64,000 bases of DNA from Tropicibacter naphthalenivorans (GCF_900176475.1 NZ_FWXX01000007.1:62001-126000), one strand, 5' to 3'. Numbered from the stretch's first letter, positions 25,884-34,507 are shown. Translations and numbers: made by a program. Notes: generated by a model from the letters alone, not told the origin.

Positions 25884-27368
25884 GTGCAGGATCAGGCCGG
25901 ACAATTGGAAATCATGTCGCCGCGGGTGCCCGCATCCGAACTGTTCGACGACCCCAAGGCGGCGGTGGACCGCCTGTGCGCGCTCTATGATGCGGCCGCC
26001 GAATTTTTGCGCGATCACTTCCTTGACTCGATGTCCAAGGGGCATCCGGGGGTGCGCTACCGGGCCTACTACCCAGAGGTGCGCCTGACCACGACCAGCT
26101 TTGCCAAGGTCGACAGCCGTCTGAGCTTTGGCCATGTGACCGCGCCGGGCACCTATGCGACGACGGTGACGCGGCCGGGGATGTTCCGCAATTATCTGGA
26201 GCAGCAGATCGGGCTTTTGCTGGAAAATCATGGGGTTAAGTTGCAGATCGGCCTGTCGGACACGCCCATGCCTGTGCATTTCGCCGTGGCGAATTACCCG
26301 ACCGTGACAGTCCCCCAAGAGGGGGCGAGCGCCTTTGTCCTGCGCGACGTCTTTGACGTGCCGGACTTGGACACGACCAACGACGACATCGTCAACGGTG
26401 TGGCCGCGCCCGGACCCTTGGGCGAGGCACCGCTGGCCCCCTTTACCGCGCAGCGGGTGGATTACTCGCTGGCGCGGCTGGCGCATTACACCGCCACCGA
26501 TCCCCAGCATTTCCAGAACCATGTGCTGTTCACCAACTACCAGTTCTACGTCTCGGAGTTCGAGGCCTACGCCCGCGCGCAGCTGGCGGACCCGGACAGC
26601 GGCTACACCAGCTTTGTGTCCACCGGAAACGTCGAGATCACCTCGGCAGAGGAGCCGCTCGCGCATCCCGAGCGTATGCCGCAAATGCCGACCTATCACC
26701 TCAAGCGCAAGAACGGCGGGGGGATCACGCTGGTCAACATCGGGGTGGGGCCGTCGAACGCCAAGACCGCCACGGACCATATCGCGGTGCTGCGGCCTCA
26801 TGCTTGGCTGATGGTGGGGCACTGCGCGGGGCTGCGCAATTCGCAGAGCCTTGGGGATTTTGTGCTCGCTCACGCGTATCTGCGAGAGGACAAGGTGCTG
26901 GACGACGATCTGCCGGTCTGGGTGCCGATCCCGGCGCTGGCGGAAATCCAGATCGCGCTGGAAAACGCCGTGGCGCAAGAAACCCAGCTGGAAGGCTATG
27001 ATCTGAAACGCGTTATGCGGACCGGCACCGTGGCCAGCGTCGACAACCGCAACTGGGAGCTGCGCGAGCAGACCGGGCCGGTGCAGCGCTTGTCTCAGAG
27101 CCGGGCGATTGCCCTGGATATGGAAAGCGCCACCATCGCGGCGAACGGGTTTCGCTTTCGCGTGCCCTATGGGACACTGCTATGCGTCAGCGACAAACCT
27201 CTGCATGGCGAGCTGAAATTGCCGGGAATGGCGTCGGATTTCTATAAAACGCAGGTGGCGCGTCACCTGATGATCGGGATTCGCGCGATGGAACAACTTA
27301 GAGGGATGCCGCTAGAGCGTATCCACAGTCGGAAATTGCGCAGCTTCGAGGAAACCGCGTTTCTCTGA
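25884..27368 (+). CDS. amn: AMP nucleosidase
   Basis: A 494-residue enzyme that splits AMP to adenine and ribose 5-phosphate. The N-terminal domain (residues about 1-190) is the Amn-specific regulatory region (RAYYPEVRL, DTPMPVHFAV). The C-terminal domain is a nucleoside phosphorylase fold with NIGVGPSNAKTATDH, RPHAWLMVGHCAGLR and the active-site stretch LDMESATIAANGFRF. The start is a GTG with AAAGGA seven bases upstream. The length agrees with E. coli Amn. The purine theme recurs at the other end of the window with deoD. Confidence 0.94.
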   Translation: MQDQAGQLEIMSPRVPASELFDDPKAAVDRLCALYDAAAEFLRDHFLDSMSKGHPGVRYRAYYPEVRLTTTSFAKVDSRLSFGHVTAPGTYATTVTRPGMFRNYLEQQIGLLLENHGVKLQIGLSDTPMPVHFAVANYPTVTVPQEGASAFVLRDVFDVPDLDTTNDDIVNGVAAPGPLGEAPLAPFTAQRVDYSLARLAHYTATDPQHFQNHVLFTNYQFYVSEFEAYARAQLADPDSGYTSFVSTGNVEITSAEEPLAHPERMPQMPTYHLKRKNGGGITLVNIGVGPSNAKTATDHIAVLRPHAWLMVGHCAGLRNSQSLGDFVLAHAYLREDKVLDDDLPVWVPIPALAEIQIALENAVAQETQLEGYDLKRVMRTGTVASVDNRNWELREQTGPVQRLSQSRAIALDMESATIAANGFRFRVPYGTLLCVSDKPLHGELKLPGMASDFYKTQVARHLMIGIRAMEQLRGMPLERIHSRKLRSFEETAFL

Positions 27369-27499
27369 CGTAGGGGCACCTGCTACATTATGCCTATAAC
27401 TAAGGGGTTTTTGACCGCGAATTATTGTGTTTCCCGTCTACATACTGTTTTATCCGCGCTCAGGGGCCCAAGTGAGTGGGCAGTGAAGGAGACCATGAA

Positions 27500-27790
27500 A
27501 TGGCGACGAAACCCATGACGAAGACTCAGCTGGTCGCAGCACTGGCCGAGAAAATGGAAGCAGACAAGAAGACCGCCGGTGCGGCTCTGGATTCGCTTGT
27601 TGAAATCATCACCTCGGAAGTGTCCGCAGGCGGTGCCGTGACCCTGCCGGGCGTGGGCAAGATCTATTGCCGCGAGCGTCCCGAGCGTATGGTCCGCAAC
27701 CCCGCAACGGGCGACCAGTTCAAGAAAGAAGCCGACAAGCAGGTCAAGATGACCATTGCCAAGGCTCTGAAGGACAGCGTCAACGCGTAA
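27500..27790 (+). CDS. HU family DNA-binding protein
   Basis: A 96-residue HU/IHF-fold protein: the helical part MTKTQLVAALAEKMEADKKTA, then TLPGVGKIYCRERPERMVRNPATGDQFKK forming the DNA-binding arm, and a C-terminal helix. The arm carries the RNP consensus (RNPATG), so DNA binding should be intact. The frame opens at 27476 but GGAG at 27488 serves the ATG at 27500. The 131-base upstream gap is A/T-rich for this genome and probably contains a strong promoter. An intrinsic terminator follows. Confidence 0.93.
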   Translation: MATKPMTKTQLVAALAEKMEADKKTAGAALDSLVEIITSEVSAGGAVTLPGVGKIYCRERPERMVRNPATGDQFKKEADKQVKMTIAKALKDSVNA

Positions 27791-27812
27791 GTCCTGAATG
27801 GATTTAGTGGGA

Positions 27813-27843
27813 AGGGTCGCCTTGGGCGGCCCTTTTTGCTTTT
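27813..27843 (+). terminator. Intrinsic terminator of the HU gene
   Basis: AGGGTCGCC (27813-27821) pairs with GGCGGCCCT (27825-27833) around a three-base loop, with one G-U pair. It is followed by a TTTTGCTTTT tract. Classic Rho-independent layout, 23 bases after the HU stop codon. Confidence 0.85.
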
Positions 27844-27858
27844 GCGGGGGCGGTAGAC

Positions 27859-27886
27859 GGCGCTGTTCACCTGCGGTGAAGGCGCC
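27859..27886 (-). terminator. Hairpin downstream of the GNAT gene
   Basis: TTCACC-TGC-GGTGAA (27865-27879) is a perfect hairpin, extended by GGCGC (27859-27863) pairing with GCGCC (27882-27886). There is no clear U-tract on the minus strand. It sits 16 bases beyond the stop of the minus-strand acetyltransferase gene and may end or protect that message. Confidence 0.45.
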
Positions 27887-27901
27887 CCGCCCACCGTCCC
27901 G

Positions 27902-28600
27902 CTAGCCGCAGTCCTGCAGGCGTTTGATTTGCTGGCCTTTGTCGTCGAAGTTTTCGGGCGAGAGCCAAGCGGCGTAGCGCGGGCGGATGTCTTGCCAGTC
28001 GCCGTCGGTCATGGCGAACCACGCGGTATCGCGCGAGCGGCCCTTGTAGACGGTTGCGTTGCGGAACACGCCCTCAGGGGCGAAGCCAAAGCGCTGGGCG
28101 GCGGCGCGCGAGGGGGCGTTCAGCGCATCGCATTTCCATTCGAAACGCCGGTAGCCGAGATCGTCAAGGCATTGAGACAACAGCAGGAAAATCGCTTCGG
28201 TCGCGGTGGGGGTGCGTTGCAGGCGCGGCGCGAAATGGATGTAGCCCACCTCGACGCTGCCGACGCCGGGGTCGATGCGCAGCAAGGACAGGAACCCGCT
28301 GATGACGCCCGCGCGGTCGGTGACCGTGTAGAACATCGGATCGGCAGAGCCCTGCGCCATACGGCAGAACGCCGTCGCATCGGCGAGCGAGATCCAGGGC
28401 GCGTCGGGCAGGTAGGTCCAGCCCTTGCCGCTGGTATCCTCGGCGAAGGCATCGAGCAGCCCTTGGGCATCGCTTTCGCGGGTCGGGGTCAGCGTCGCCC
28501 AGTGGCCCGCAAGTGGGATATGCGCGGGGCGAGGTCGGGGCAAAGCGCAAGTGACGGGCAACCCGATGGGCTGCCCGTGTTCGTTCATCCGGGACGTCAT
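27902..28600 (-). CDS. GNAT family N-acetyltransferase (RimJ/RimL type)
   Basis: A 232-residue acetyltransferase with the RimL-like layout: WATLTPTRESDAQGLLDAF near residue 35, GFLSLLRIDPGVGSVEVGYIHF as the central beta strands, ATEAIFLLL for the acetyl-CoA pyrophosphate loop, and the typical FEWKCDALNAPSRAAAQRFGF. The C-terminal part ends in DGDWQDIRPRYAAWL. Such proteins acetylate ribosomal-protein termini or small molecules; the target is unknown. It begins three bases after the stop of tpa and is probably co-transcribed with it. Confidence 0.85.
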   Translation of the reverse strand: MTSRMNEHGQPIGLPVTCALPRPRPAHIPLAGHWATLTPTRESDAQGLLDAFAEDTSGKGWTYLPDAPWISLADATAFCRMAQGSADPMFYTVTDRAGVISGFLSLLRIDPGVGSVEVGYIHFAPRLQRTPTATEAIFLLLSQCLDDLGYRRFEWKCDALNAPSRAAAQRFGFAPEGVFRNATVYKGRSRDTAWFAMTDGDWQDIRPRYAAWLSPENFDDKGQQIKRLQDCG

Positions 28601-28603
28601 GTG

Positions 28604-29992
28604 TTAGCCAAAAACCTTGGTCAGAGCGCTGTCCGTGGCGGCGATGATCTGGTCGATGTCGTCCTTTGTGGCGATCAGCGCCGGGCTGTAGCACAACGTA
28701 TTGTTGTATCCGGGCACCGAGCGGTTGGTCGCGCCGATGATGACGCCCTGTGCCATGCAGTCACCGACAACGGCCTGCACCTTGGCTTCGGGCGCGGGTT
28801 CGCGGGTGTCGCGGTCGGCAACCAGCTCGGCCCCGAGGAACAGCCCCTTGCCGCGCACATTGCCGATGACGCGATGCTTGTCCGCCAGCTCAAGCAGGCA
28901 ACCCATCATGTAGTCGCCCATTTCCACGGTGTTCTCGAGCAGGTTTTCCTCTTCGATGATGGCGAGGTTCTCAATCGCCGCGGCGGGGCCAGCGGTGCAG
29001 CCGCCAAAGGTGGAAATGTCACGGAAGTAGTTCAGCGGGTCCGAGGCGTCGTCCTTGAACAGGTCGAACACGCGCTCGGACGTCACGCAGCAGGCAATCG
29101 CCGCATAGCCAGAGGCCACGCCCTTGGCCATGGTCACGAAATCCGGTTCGATCCCGTAGTGCTGATAGCCGAACCACGTGCCGGTGCGCCCGACGCCGCA
29201 GACGACTTCGTCGATGTGCAGAAGGATGTCGTACTTGCGGCAGATGTCCTGAACCTTTTGCCAGTAGCCCTCGGGCGGGGTGATGACGCCGCCGCCAGCG
29301 GTCACGGGTTCAAGGCAGATCGCGCCGATGGTATCCGGCCCTTCGGCGAGGATCACCTGTTCGATCTGGTCCGCCGCCCATTCGCCGTAGCCTTCGGTCG
29401 GGGCGCCCTGATCGGCGGCGCGGTATTCCAGGCAGTGGGGCACGCGCACAAAGCCCGGCGTGAACGGGCCATACTGCGCGCCGCGCTCGTCCTGCCCCCC
29501 GGCGGACAGGCAGGCGATGGTGGTGCCGTGATAGTCGCGGTCGCGGAAGAGGATCTTGTTCTTCTTGCCGCCATAGCGCTTGTGCGCGATCTGGCGCACC
29601 ATCTTAAAGGCTTTCTCGTTCGCCTCGGAGCCAGAGTTGCAATAGTAAACGCGGGTCAGGCCGGGCATCTTGGCGATCAGCTGCTCGGCGAACAGCGCCC
29701 CGGGGACCGAGCCCGCAGCGCCCGCGAAATAGTTCATCCGCAGCAGCTGGTCATAGACCGCCTTGGCGATGCGCTCGCGGCCGTAACCGACGTTCACCGT
29801 CCAGACGCCGCCCGACACCGCGTCGAGATGCTCTTTGCCCGCTTGGTTCCAGACCCGCATCCCTTTGCCTTCGACAATGATGTTGGGGTCTTTTGATTCG
29901 AACTGTTTGTGCTGCACGAGATGGTGCCAGACGTGGGCCTTGTCGGCGTCGACCACGTGGCTGAGATCGTTTTGAGAATAGGTGCCGTCCAT
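28604..29992 (-). CDS. tpa: Taurine-pyruvate aminotransferase
   Basis: A 462-residue class III aminotransferase. Tpa moves the amino group of taurine to pyruvate, giving sulfoacetaldehyde and alanine. The N-terminus (SHVVDADKAHVWHHLVQHK), GGVWTVNVGYGRERIA, YYCNSGSEANEKAFK for PLP phosphate binding and the PLP-lysine in VTMAKGVAS (near residue 290) are all present. Assignment is supported by the divergent tauABC transporter. The start at 29992 has AAGGAG six bases upstream. Sulfoacetaldehyde acetyltransferase (xsc) and the TauR regulator are not in this window, so the pathway must be completed elsewhere. Confidence 0.88.
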   Translation of the reverse strand: MDGTYSQNDLSHVVDADKAHVWHHLVQHKQFESKDPNIIVEGKGMRVWNQAGKEHLDAVSGGVWTVNVGYGRERIAKAVYDQLLRMNYFAGAAGSVPGALFAEQLIAKMPGLTRVYYCNSGSEANEKAFKMVRQIAHKRYGGKKNKILFRDRDYHGTTIACLSAGGQDERGAQYGPFTPGFVRVPHCLEYRAADQGAPTEGYGEWAADQIEQVILAEGPDTIGAICLEPVTAGGGVITPPEGYWQKVQDICRKYDILLHIDEVVCGVGRTGTWFGYQHYGIEPDFVTMAKGVASGYAAIACCVTSERVFDLFKDDASDPLNYFRDISTFGGCTAGPAAAIENLAIIEEENLLENTVEMGDYMMGCLLELADKHRVIGNVRGKGLFLGAELVADRDTREPAPEAKVQAVVGDCMAQGVIIGATNRSVPGYNNTLCYSPALIATKDDIDQIIAATDSALTKVFG

Positions 29993-30329
29993 GGTGCGCT
30001 CCTTGGAATTCGGGGGAGGAATGTTCCGCACATGAGCCACAAAAAGCAGCAACGGATAGGGCCAGATTAACTATCGATGTAAGTCCAATTTGATGGTGGT
30101 CAGGTATTTGCGCTCTGACGTTTCTGGATAATGTGTTTAAAAACAATGGATTGTCGGGTTTATTGAGGCGCTCTTCGACGCGCCGTCTTTAACAAGACGG
30201 GCTGCGTTTTGTGAAAAATCGTTGATCCATTGCCTATTTTCCGGTCGGATCATGCTCAGAGCGCCCGAGACGAGGCGTCAATCCAAGCCGTCGGTCTTTG
30301 CGGTTGGCGGAAACAGGGGAGTAAGAGTT
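29993..30329. promoter_or_regulatory. Divergent tpa/tauA control region with TauR-like half-site
   Basis: A 337-base non-coding gap between divergent tpa and tauA. On the minus strand 30079-30088 reads TTGGACTTAC, which matches 8 of 10 positions of the CTGGACYTAA element I recall for the MocR-type regulator TauR of Rhodobacter. On the plus strand TGGATAATG (30125) and TGGATTGTC (30147) repeat with a 22-base step, the kind of direct-repeat spacing MocR proteins use. TauR itself is not encoded here. Nothing else is evident apart from GGGGAG before tauA. Confidence 0.35.
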
Positions 30330-31331
30330 ATGAACATCAAGGCAAGCCTGATGGGCGCAGCAGCGCTGGCAATGACGGCCGGTTTGGCGGCGGCAGAAAG
30401 CCACGGCGGCGCGATCACCGTGGGCTATTTCCTCGAATGGCCGATGCCGTTCGAATACGCCAAGGCCGAAGGCATGTACGACGAGGCGCTGGGCATGACG
30501 GTCAACTGGGTCAGCTTTGACACCGGCACGGCGATGTCTGCGGCCATGGCCTCTGGCGATGTGCAGCTGAGCGTCAGCCAAGGGGTGCCGCCGTTCGTCG
30601 TTGCGACCTCGGCGGGGCAGGATTTGCAGATCCTCGACGTGGCGGTCAGCTATTCGGACAACGATAACTGCGTGGTGAAAGAAGACCTTGAAATCGACAA
30701 GGACTCGGCTGGCGAACTGGCGGGTAAAAAGGTCGCCGTGCCGCTGGGGACCGCCGCGCACTATGGTTTCCTCAAGCAGATGAGCCACTTTGGCGTGGAT
30801 ATTTCCGGCATGGAGATCGTCGATATGGCCCCGCCCGATGGCGCGGCGGCGCTGGCCCAAGGGTCGGTGGACATGGCCTGCGGCTGGGGCGGCTCGCTGC
30901 GCCGGATGAAAGAGCATGGCAACGTGCTGCTGACCGGGGCAGAGAAAGAAGAGCTGGGCATTCTGGTGTTCGACGTAACGTCCGGGCCCTCGGCTTGGGT
31001 CGCGGTAAACTCTGATATTGTTGCGAAATTCCTGAAGGTGACGGCAGATGCCAACGCCATGTGGGCGGATGAGGCGAACCAGGCCAAGATGCTGCCGGTG
31101 ATCGCCAAGGACGCGGGCATGGATCCTGACGCGACGGCTGCCACCCTTGCGACCTTTGTCTTTCCGACGGTAGAAGACCAGCTGTCGGCCAAATGGCTGG
31201 GCGGCGGCGCGCAAGAGTTCATGAAGGGCGTGGCAGATGTGTTTGTCGAAGCCGGGTCGATCGACGCCGCGCTGGACAGCTACGCCGAGAACGTGAACAC
31301 CGGCCCGCTGGCCGCCGCAAACGGCATGTGA
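30330..31331 (+). CDS. tauA: Taurine ABC transporter substrate-binding protein
   Basis: A 333-residue exported protein. The signal peptide is MNIKASLMGAAALAMTAGLAAA. The mature part has the TauA/SsuA-type motifs VGYFLEWPMPFEYAKAEG, GDVQLSVSQGVPPFVVA, the conserved LAGKKVAVPLGTAAHYGFLKQM and VDMACGWGGSLRRM. GGGGAG lies nine bases before the ATG. Taurine as ligand is supported by the adjacent tpa gene. A chain of hairpins separates it from tauB. Confidence 0.9.
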   Translation: MNIKASLMGAAALAMTAGLAAAESHGGAITVGYFLEWPMPFEYAKAEGMYDEALGMTVNWVSFDTGTAMSAAMASGDVQLSVSQGVPPFVVATSAGQDLQILDVAVSYSDNDNCVVKEDLEIDKDSAGELAGKKVAVPLGTAAHYGFLKQMSHFGVDISGMEIVDMAPPDGAAALAQGSVDMACGWGGSLRRMKEHGNVLLTGAEKEELGILVFDVTSGPSAWVAVNSDIVAKFLKVTADANAMWADEANQAKMLPVIAKDAGMDPDATAATLATFVFPTVEDQLSAKWLGGGAQEFMKGVADVFVEAGSIDAALDSYAENVNTGPLAAANGM

Positions 31332-31338
31332 TCGGTTT

Positions 31339-31417
31339 GGTCCGGGGCGATACAGTGCGTCCCGGACCGACCAAAAATCTTGCAAGATTTTTGCAAATCT
31401 TTTCTGCAAAAGATTTG
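31339..31417 (+). promoter_or_regulatory. Three consecutive palindromes between tauA and tauB
   Basis: First, GGTCCGGG (31339-31346) pairs with CCCGGACC (31361-31368). Second, a perfect 20-base palindrome AAAAATCTTG/CAAGATTTTT occupies 31373-31392. Third, CAAATCTTTT (31394-31403) pairs with AAAAGATTTG (31408-31417). They begin eight bases after the tauA stop and end 37 bases before tauB. The second and third stems end in U-runs, so they could act as leaky terminators or as RNase barriers that leave excess tauA message. They could also be dispersed palindromic repeats. Confidence 0.65.
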
Positions 31418-31454
31418 TGCGTCCGGCCAAACCCGGAAGAAAGACCTCATCGAC

Positions 31455-32258
31455 ATGCGTGGATTGACCATCGAAAACCTGTCCATGCGCTTTGACCTGC
31501 CCGATGGCGGCTCTGTTCAGGCGCTCAAGGACGTGTCTCTCACCCTGCAACAGGGCGAATTGCTTAGCGTTCTTGGTCCCTCGGGCTGCGGCAAGACCAC
31601 CTTGCTGAACATCGTCGCGGGGTTCTTGGCGCCGACCGAAGGCCAGATCGTGCTGAACGGTCATCCCGTCACCGGCCCCGACGCCGAGCGGGGCATGGTG
31701 TTCCAGCAAGGGGCGCTGTTCGAATGGATGGACGTGCGGTCCAACGTCAGTTTCGGCCCGCGCATGGCCGGCAAAAAAGAGGCCGAGTGGGCGCAGACCG
31801 TCGATCATTTGCTCGACGTCGTTGGCCTGCGCGATTTCAAGGAAAAAGCGGTTTACGAGCTGTCCGGCGGGATGCAGCAGCGCGTGGCCTTGGCCCGCTG
31901 TCTGGCCAATGATCCGGACGTGATCTTGATGGATGAACCCTTGGGCGCGCTGGACGCCTTGACCCGTGAAAAGATGCAAAGCCTCGTGCTGAAGCTGTGG
32001 AAAGAGACCGGCAAAACGATCATCCTGATCACCCATTCTGTCGAAGAGGCGTTGCTACTGGGCGAGCGATTGCTGGTCATGGCACCGCGTCCGGGCCGCA
32101 TCCACACCGAATACCGATTGCCCTTTGCCGATCTGGGCGTTGGCCAAGACCTGCGCGAGGTCAAGAAACACCTCGATTTTGCTTCCAAACGCGAAGAGAT
32201 CCTGTCGATGATCTGGGACATGGAAGAGGAAATCATGGGCCGGACGGAGGAGGCCTGA
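31455..32258 (+). CDS. tauB: Taurine ABC transporter ATP-binding protein
   Basis: A 267-residue ATPase of the nitrate/sulfonate/taurine class: Walker A GPSGCGKTT, Q-loop MVFQQGALFEWM, signature LSGGMQQR, Walker B VILMDEPLGALDALTR and switch ITHSVEEA. The WM after the Q-loop is typical of TauB. The frame opens at 31380 inside the palindromes, but family homology starts at the ATG at 31455. The Shine-Dalgarno sequence is weak (GGAAGAAAG about 14 bases off), consistent with lower expression than tauA. It is followed directly by tauC. Confidence 0.9.
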   Translation: MRGLTIENLSMRFDLPDGGSVQALKDVSLTLQQGELLSVLGPSGCGKTTLLNIVAGFLAPTEGQIVLNGHPVTGPDAERGMVFQQGALFEWMDVRSNVSFGPRMAGKKEAEWAQTVDHLLDVVGLRDFKEKAVYELSGGMQQRVALARCLANDPDVILMDEPLGALDALTREKMQSLVLKLWKETGKTIILITHSVEEALLLGERLLVMAPRPGRIHTEYRLPFADLGVGQDLREVKKHLDFASKREEILSMIWDMEEEIMGRTEEA

Positions 32259-32259
32259 G

Positions 32260-33525
32260 ATGATCGTTTTTGCCATCTATGCCCTTATTTTCATTACCTC
32301 TTTCGTGGTGGTCAAAACTCTCGCCCGCAAGGCCATGACCGATTACACTGCTCTCAAGACCGTGACCTTCGGCGACGAAAGCGCAGTGCGGCCCAACCGC
32401 ATCGCCTCTGTCATTTCGGTCCTGACGATCTTTTTGCTTTGGGGGGCGTTTACGGGATCTAAACTGGTGCCCTCCATGCTGCACGCGCCGGGGCCGTTCA
32501 TGGGGGACGCTAGTTTTAACTACACCGCCGAGGCGGAGGGCGTGGCGCCGGACGACGCCACCGTCACCGTGCGCGTGTTCGAGGTGGGCACCGATGTGCA
32601 GCCCCCAGAGATCGCGCCGGGAAGCGGCTGGGCCAAGAATGACGTGGATACCGTGGGCGCGTGGCGCTCGGGGTTGATCCGTGTGGACAAGAACGACGAA
32701 TACGGGCGCGACGTGGGCCACACGGTCACCGCCGTCAACGGCCAGCCCATCGCGCCCGGCGGCGAGGTCATGACCGAATTTGGCCGGGTGGGGATGTCGC
32801 CCAAGGGGACGCTGAACTTTGAGCCCGCCAAAGGCTGGCAGATGGAGCCGATCTGGCTGCCCCCACCCGAAGCGGTGGTCGCCCGTCTGGTCGAGATCGC
32901 AAACGAAGGCTACCGCGACAGCACCCTGTGGGAGCATCTCGGCTGGTCATTGTTCCGCGTGATCGTAGGCTTCTTTTTCGGCGCTTTGGTGGGCATCCCG
33001 CTGGGCTACGCCATGGGGCTAAGTGATTGGTTTCGCGGCTGGTTTGACCCGATCGTAGAGTTCATGCGCCCAGTGCCGCCGCTGGCCCTGATCCCGCTGG
33101 TGATCATCTGGGCGGGCATTGGCGAGCTGGGCAAGATCATCCTGCTCTTCCTCGCGGCGCTTTGGATCATGGCCATTGCGGCGCGCGCCGGGGTGTCCGG
33201 TGTCGCAATTTCTAAGGTCCACGCGGCCTACAGCCTTGGCGCGTCCAAGTGGCAAATCATGCGCCACGTCATCGTGCCCAACTCGCTGCCCGAGATTTTC
33301 ACCGGCGCGCGGGTGGCCATGGGGGTCTGCTGGGGCACGGTGGTGGCCGCCGAACTGGTCGCCGCCGAAAAGGGCGCAGGCATGATGATCATGGTCGCCT
33401 CCAAGTTTCAGCTGACCGACATCGTCATCATGGGGATCATCCTGATCGGCCTGATCGGCTTTGGCATCGACATCCTGATGCGCCTTGCGGAAAAGGCACT
33501 GGTGCCGTGGAAGGGGCGCATCTAA
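32260..33525 (+). CDS. tauC: Taurine ABC transporter permease with enlarged N-terminal region
   Basis: A 421-residue permease; TauC/SsuC proteins are usually 250-280. The C-terminal domain (about 220-415) is conventional: FRVIVGFFFGALVGIPLGYAMG, MRPVPPLALIPLVIIW, and the coupling loop AYSLGASKWQIMRHVIVPNSLPEI. The first 65 residues contain two membrane segments. Between about 70 and 215 lies a hydrophilic region including VGHTVTAVNGQPIAPGG, which has a faint PDZ-like flavour. The enlarged-permease theme repeats what is seen in the polyamine-type transporter at 9-12 kb. It is followed by a bidirectional terminator. Confidence 0.87.
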   Translation: MIVFAIYALIFITSFVVVKTLARKAMTDYTALKTVTFGDESAVRPNRIASVISVLTIFLLWGAFTGSKLVPSMLHAPGPFMGDASFNYTAEAEGVAPDDATVTVRVFEVGTDVQPPEIAPGSGWAKNDVDTVGAWRSGLIRVDKNDEYGRDVGHTVTAVNGQPIAPGGEVMTEFGRVGMSPKGTLNFEPAKGWQMEPIWLPPPEAVVARLVEIANEGYRDSTLWEHLGWSLFRVIVGFFFGALVGIPLGYAMGLSDWFRGWFDPIVEFMRPVPPLALIPLVIIWAGIGELGKIILLFLAALWIMAIAARAGVSGVAISKVHAAYSLGASKWQIMRHVIVPNSLPEIFTGARVAMGVCWGTVVAAELVAAEKGAGMMIMVASKFQLTDIVIMGIILIGLIGFGIDILMRLAEKALVPWKGRI

Positions 33526-33540
33526 GCATTGGTAGGCACG

Positions 33541-33577
33541 AAAAAAGGGCGGGAACCCCCGCCCTTCGTCTTTCTAA
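33541..33577. terminator. Bidirectional terminator between tauC and the zinc-ribbon gene
   Basis: AAGGGCGGG (33545-33553) and CCCGCCCTT (33558-33566) form a perfect nine-base-pair stem with a four-base loop. It is preceded by an A-run and followed by TTCGTCTTTCT. It lies between convergent genes. Confidence 0.85.
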
Positions 33578-33586
33578 ATCAACGAT

Positions 33587-34507
33587 TTAGCTATCGCTCG
33601 CCGCTTCGGAACTCATGGAGTCGAGCGATCTGAGCAGCTCGGTCACTTGACCATCCAGCCAGAACCGCCCTTCGTTCACCTGAGCCACATAGCCATCCAG
33701 AACCGGGCCAAGCTGCGGCACCATCTGCGTCAGTTGCGGCGCATAGGCGTAGACGGCAATCGCCGCTGCCGCGAGCAGAACCACCAAGAAAAACCCCTGA
33801 CGAAAGCCGCTGCGCTGCGCGGCTGCGGTGTCCTCTGGGTAGGCATCTTTGTCGTCTTGGGTGTGTGGATCGCTTTCGGCGCGAAGGGTCTGGTTGATCT
33901 CGTCGACGTTGGGCAACAGGTCACGGCGCGACCCCGCAGCGGCAGCCGCCGCGGCCGTTTCGGCCACATGGCGCGCCTGTTCGTCGTCCTCGTCCTCCTC
34001 GGGGGGCGCGACGATCGGGGCAGGGCGCGGCGTGGCGCGACGGGTGGTTTCAGAGGCCGGATCTTCGCCGCGCAGACGCGCCATCCGCTCGCGCGACTCG
34101 CGGGCACGGCGGGCGTGCTCATCCTCGTCCGGCTCTTCCAGGCCCAAGTCCGGCTGGCTTTCCAACGCCTCGGCCTGACGGCGCTTGATTTCCAGATCGC
34201 GCTCTTCGGCGAACAGCGCGGCCATCTCCGGGTCGATCTGACGGCGCGGCGGATCAAGCGGCGGCGCAGGCGGCACGACCTCTGGATCCGGCTCGGGGCC
34301 GTCTTCTTCATCCTCGGGTTGCCAGCTTTGGTCCGGGACCGGCAGGTTCAGCTCTTCGGCAAGATCGGGGTCGTCGTCGGGGTGGCGCTGGAACCACGTA
34401 TGCCCGCAGTTCGAACATTGCACGTCGCGACCGCCCTCGGGCACCACCTCGACGGGCACCTCGTATTGTGCGCCGCAGTTCGGGCATATCAGCCGCATCT
34501 TGCTCAC
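33587..34507 (-). CDS. Zinc-ribbon, single-pass membrane protein
   Basis: A 306-residue protein with an N-terminal MJ0042-type zinc finger (CPNCGAQYEVP, then CSNCGHTWFQ within residues 5-40). A long acidic, proline- and arginine-rich low-complexity region covers about residues 45-240, and one hydrophobic segment near the C-terminus (FFLVVLLAAAAIAVYAYA, about 250-268) precedes a short helical tail. Such proteins are frequent upstream of ftsEX in Rhodobacterales, and their role is unknown. GGAG lies six bases before a GTG at 34507, which I prefer to the ATG at 34498. It is divergent from ftsE. Confidence 0.78.
   Translation of the reverse strand: MSKMRLICPNCGAQYEVPVEVVPEGGRDVQCSNCGHTWFQRHPDDDPDLAEELNLPVPDQSWQPEDEEDGPEPDPEVVPPAPPLDPPRRQIDPEMAALFAEERDLEIKRRQAEALESQPDLGLEEPDEDEHARRARESRERMARLRGEDPASETTRRATPRPAPIVAPPEEDEDDEQARHVAETAAAAAAAGSRRDLLPNVDEINQTLRAESDPHTQDDKDAYPEDTAAAQRSGFRQGFFLVVLLAAAAIAVYAYAPQLTQMVPQLGPVLDGYVAQVNEGRFWLDGQVTELLRSLDSMSSEAASDS

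Noticed and set aside
27369-27499. A specific -35/-10 pair before the HU gene
   Set aside because: TTGACC at about 27412 has no acceptable -10 at 16-18 bases; CATACT is 24 bases away. A promoter is likely in this gap but cannot be placed.
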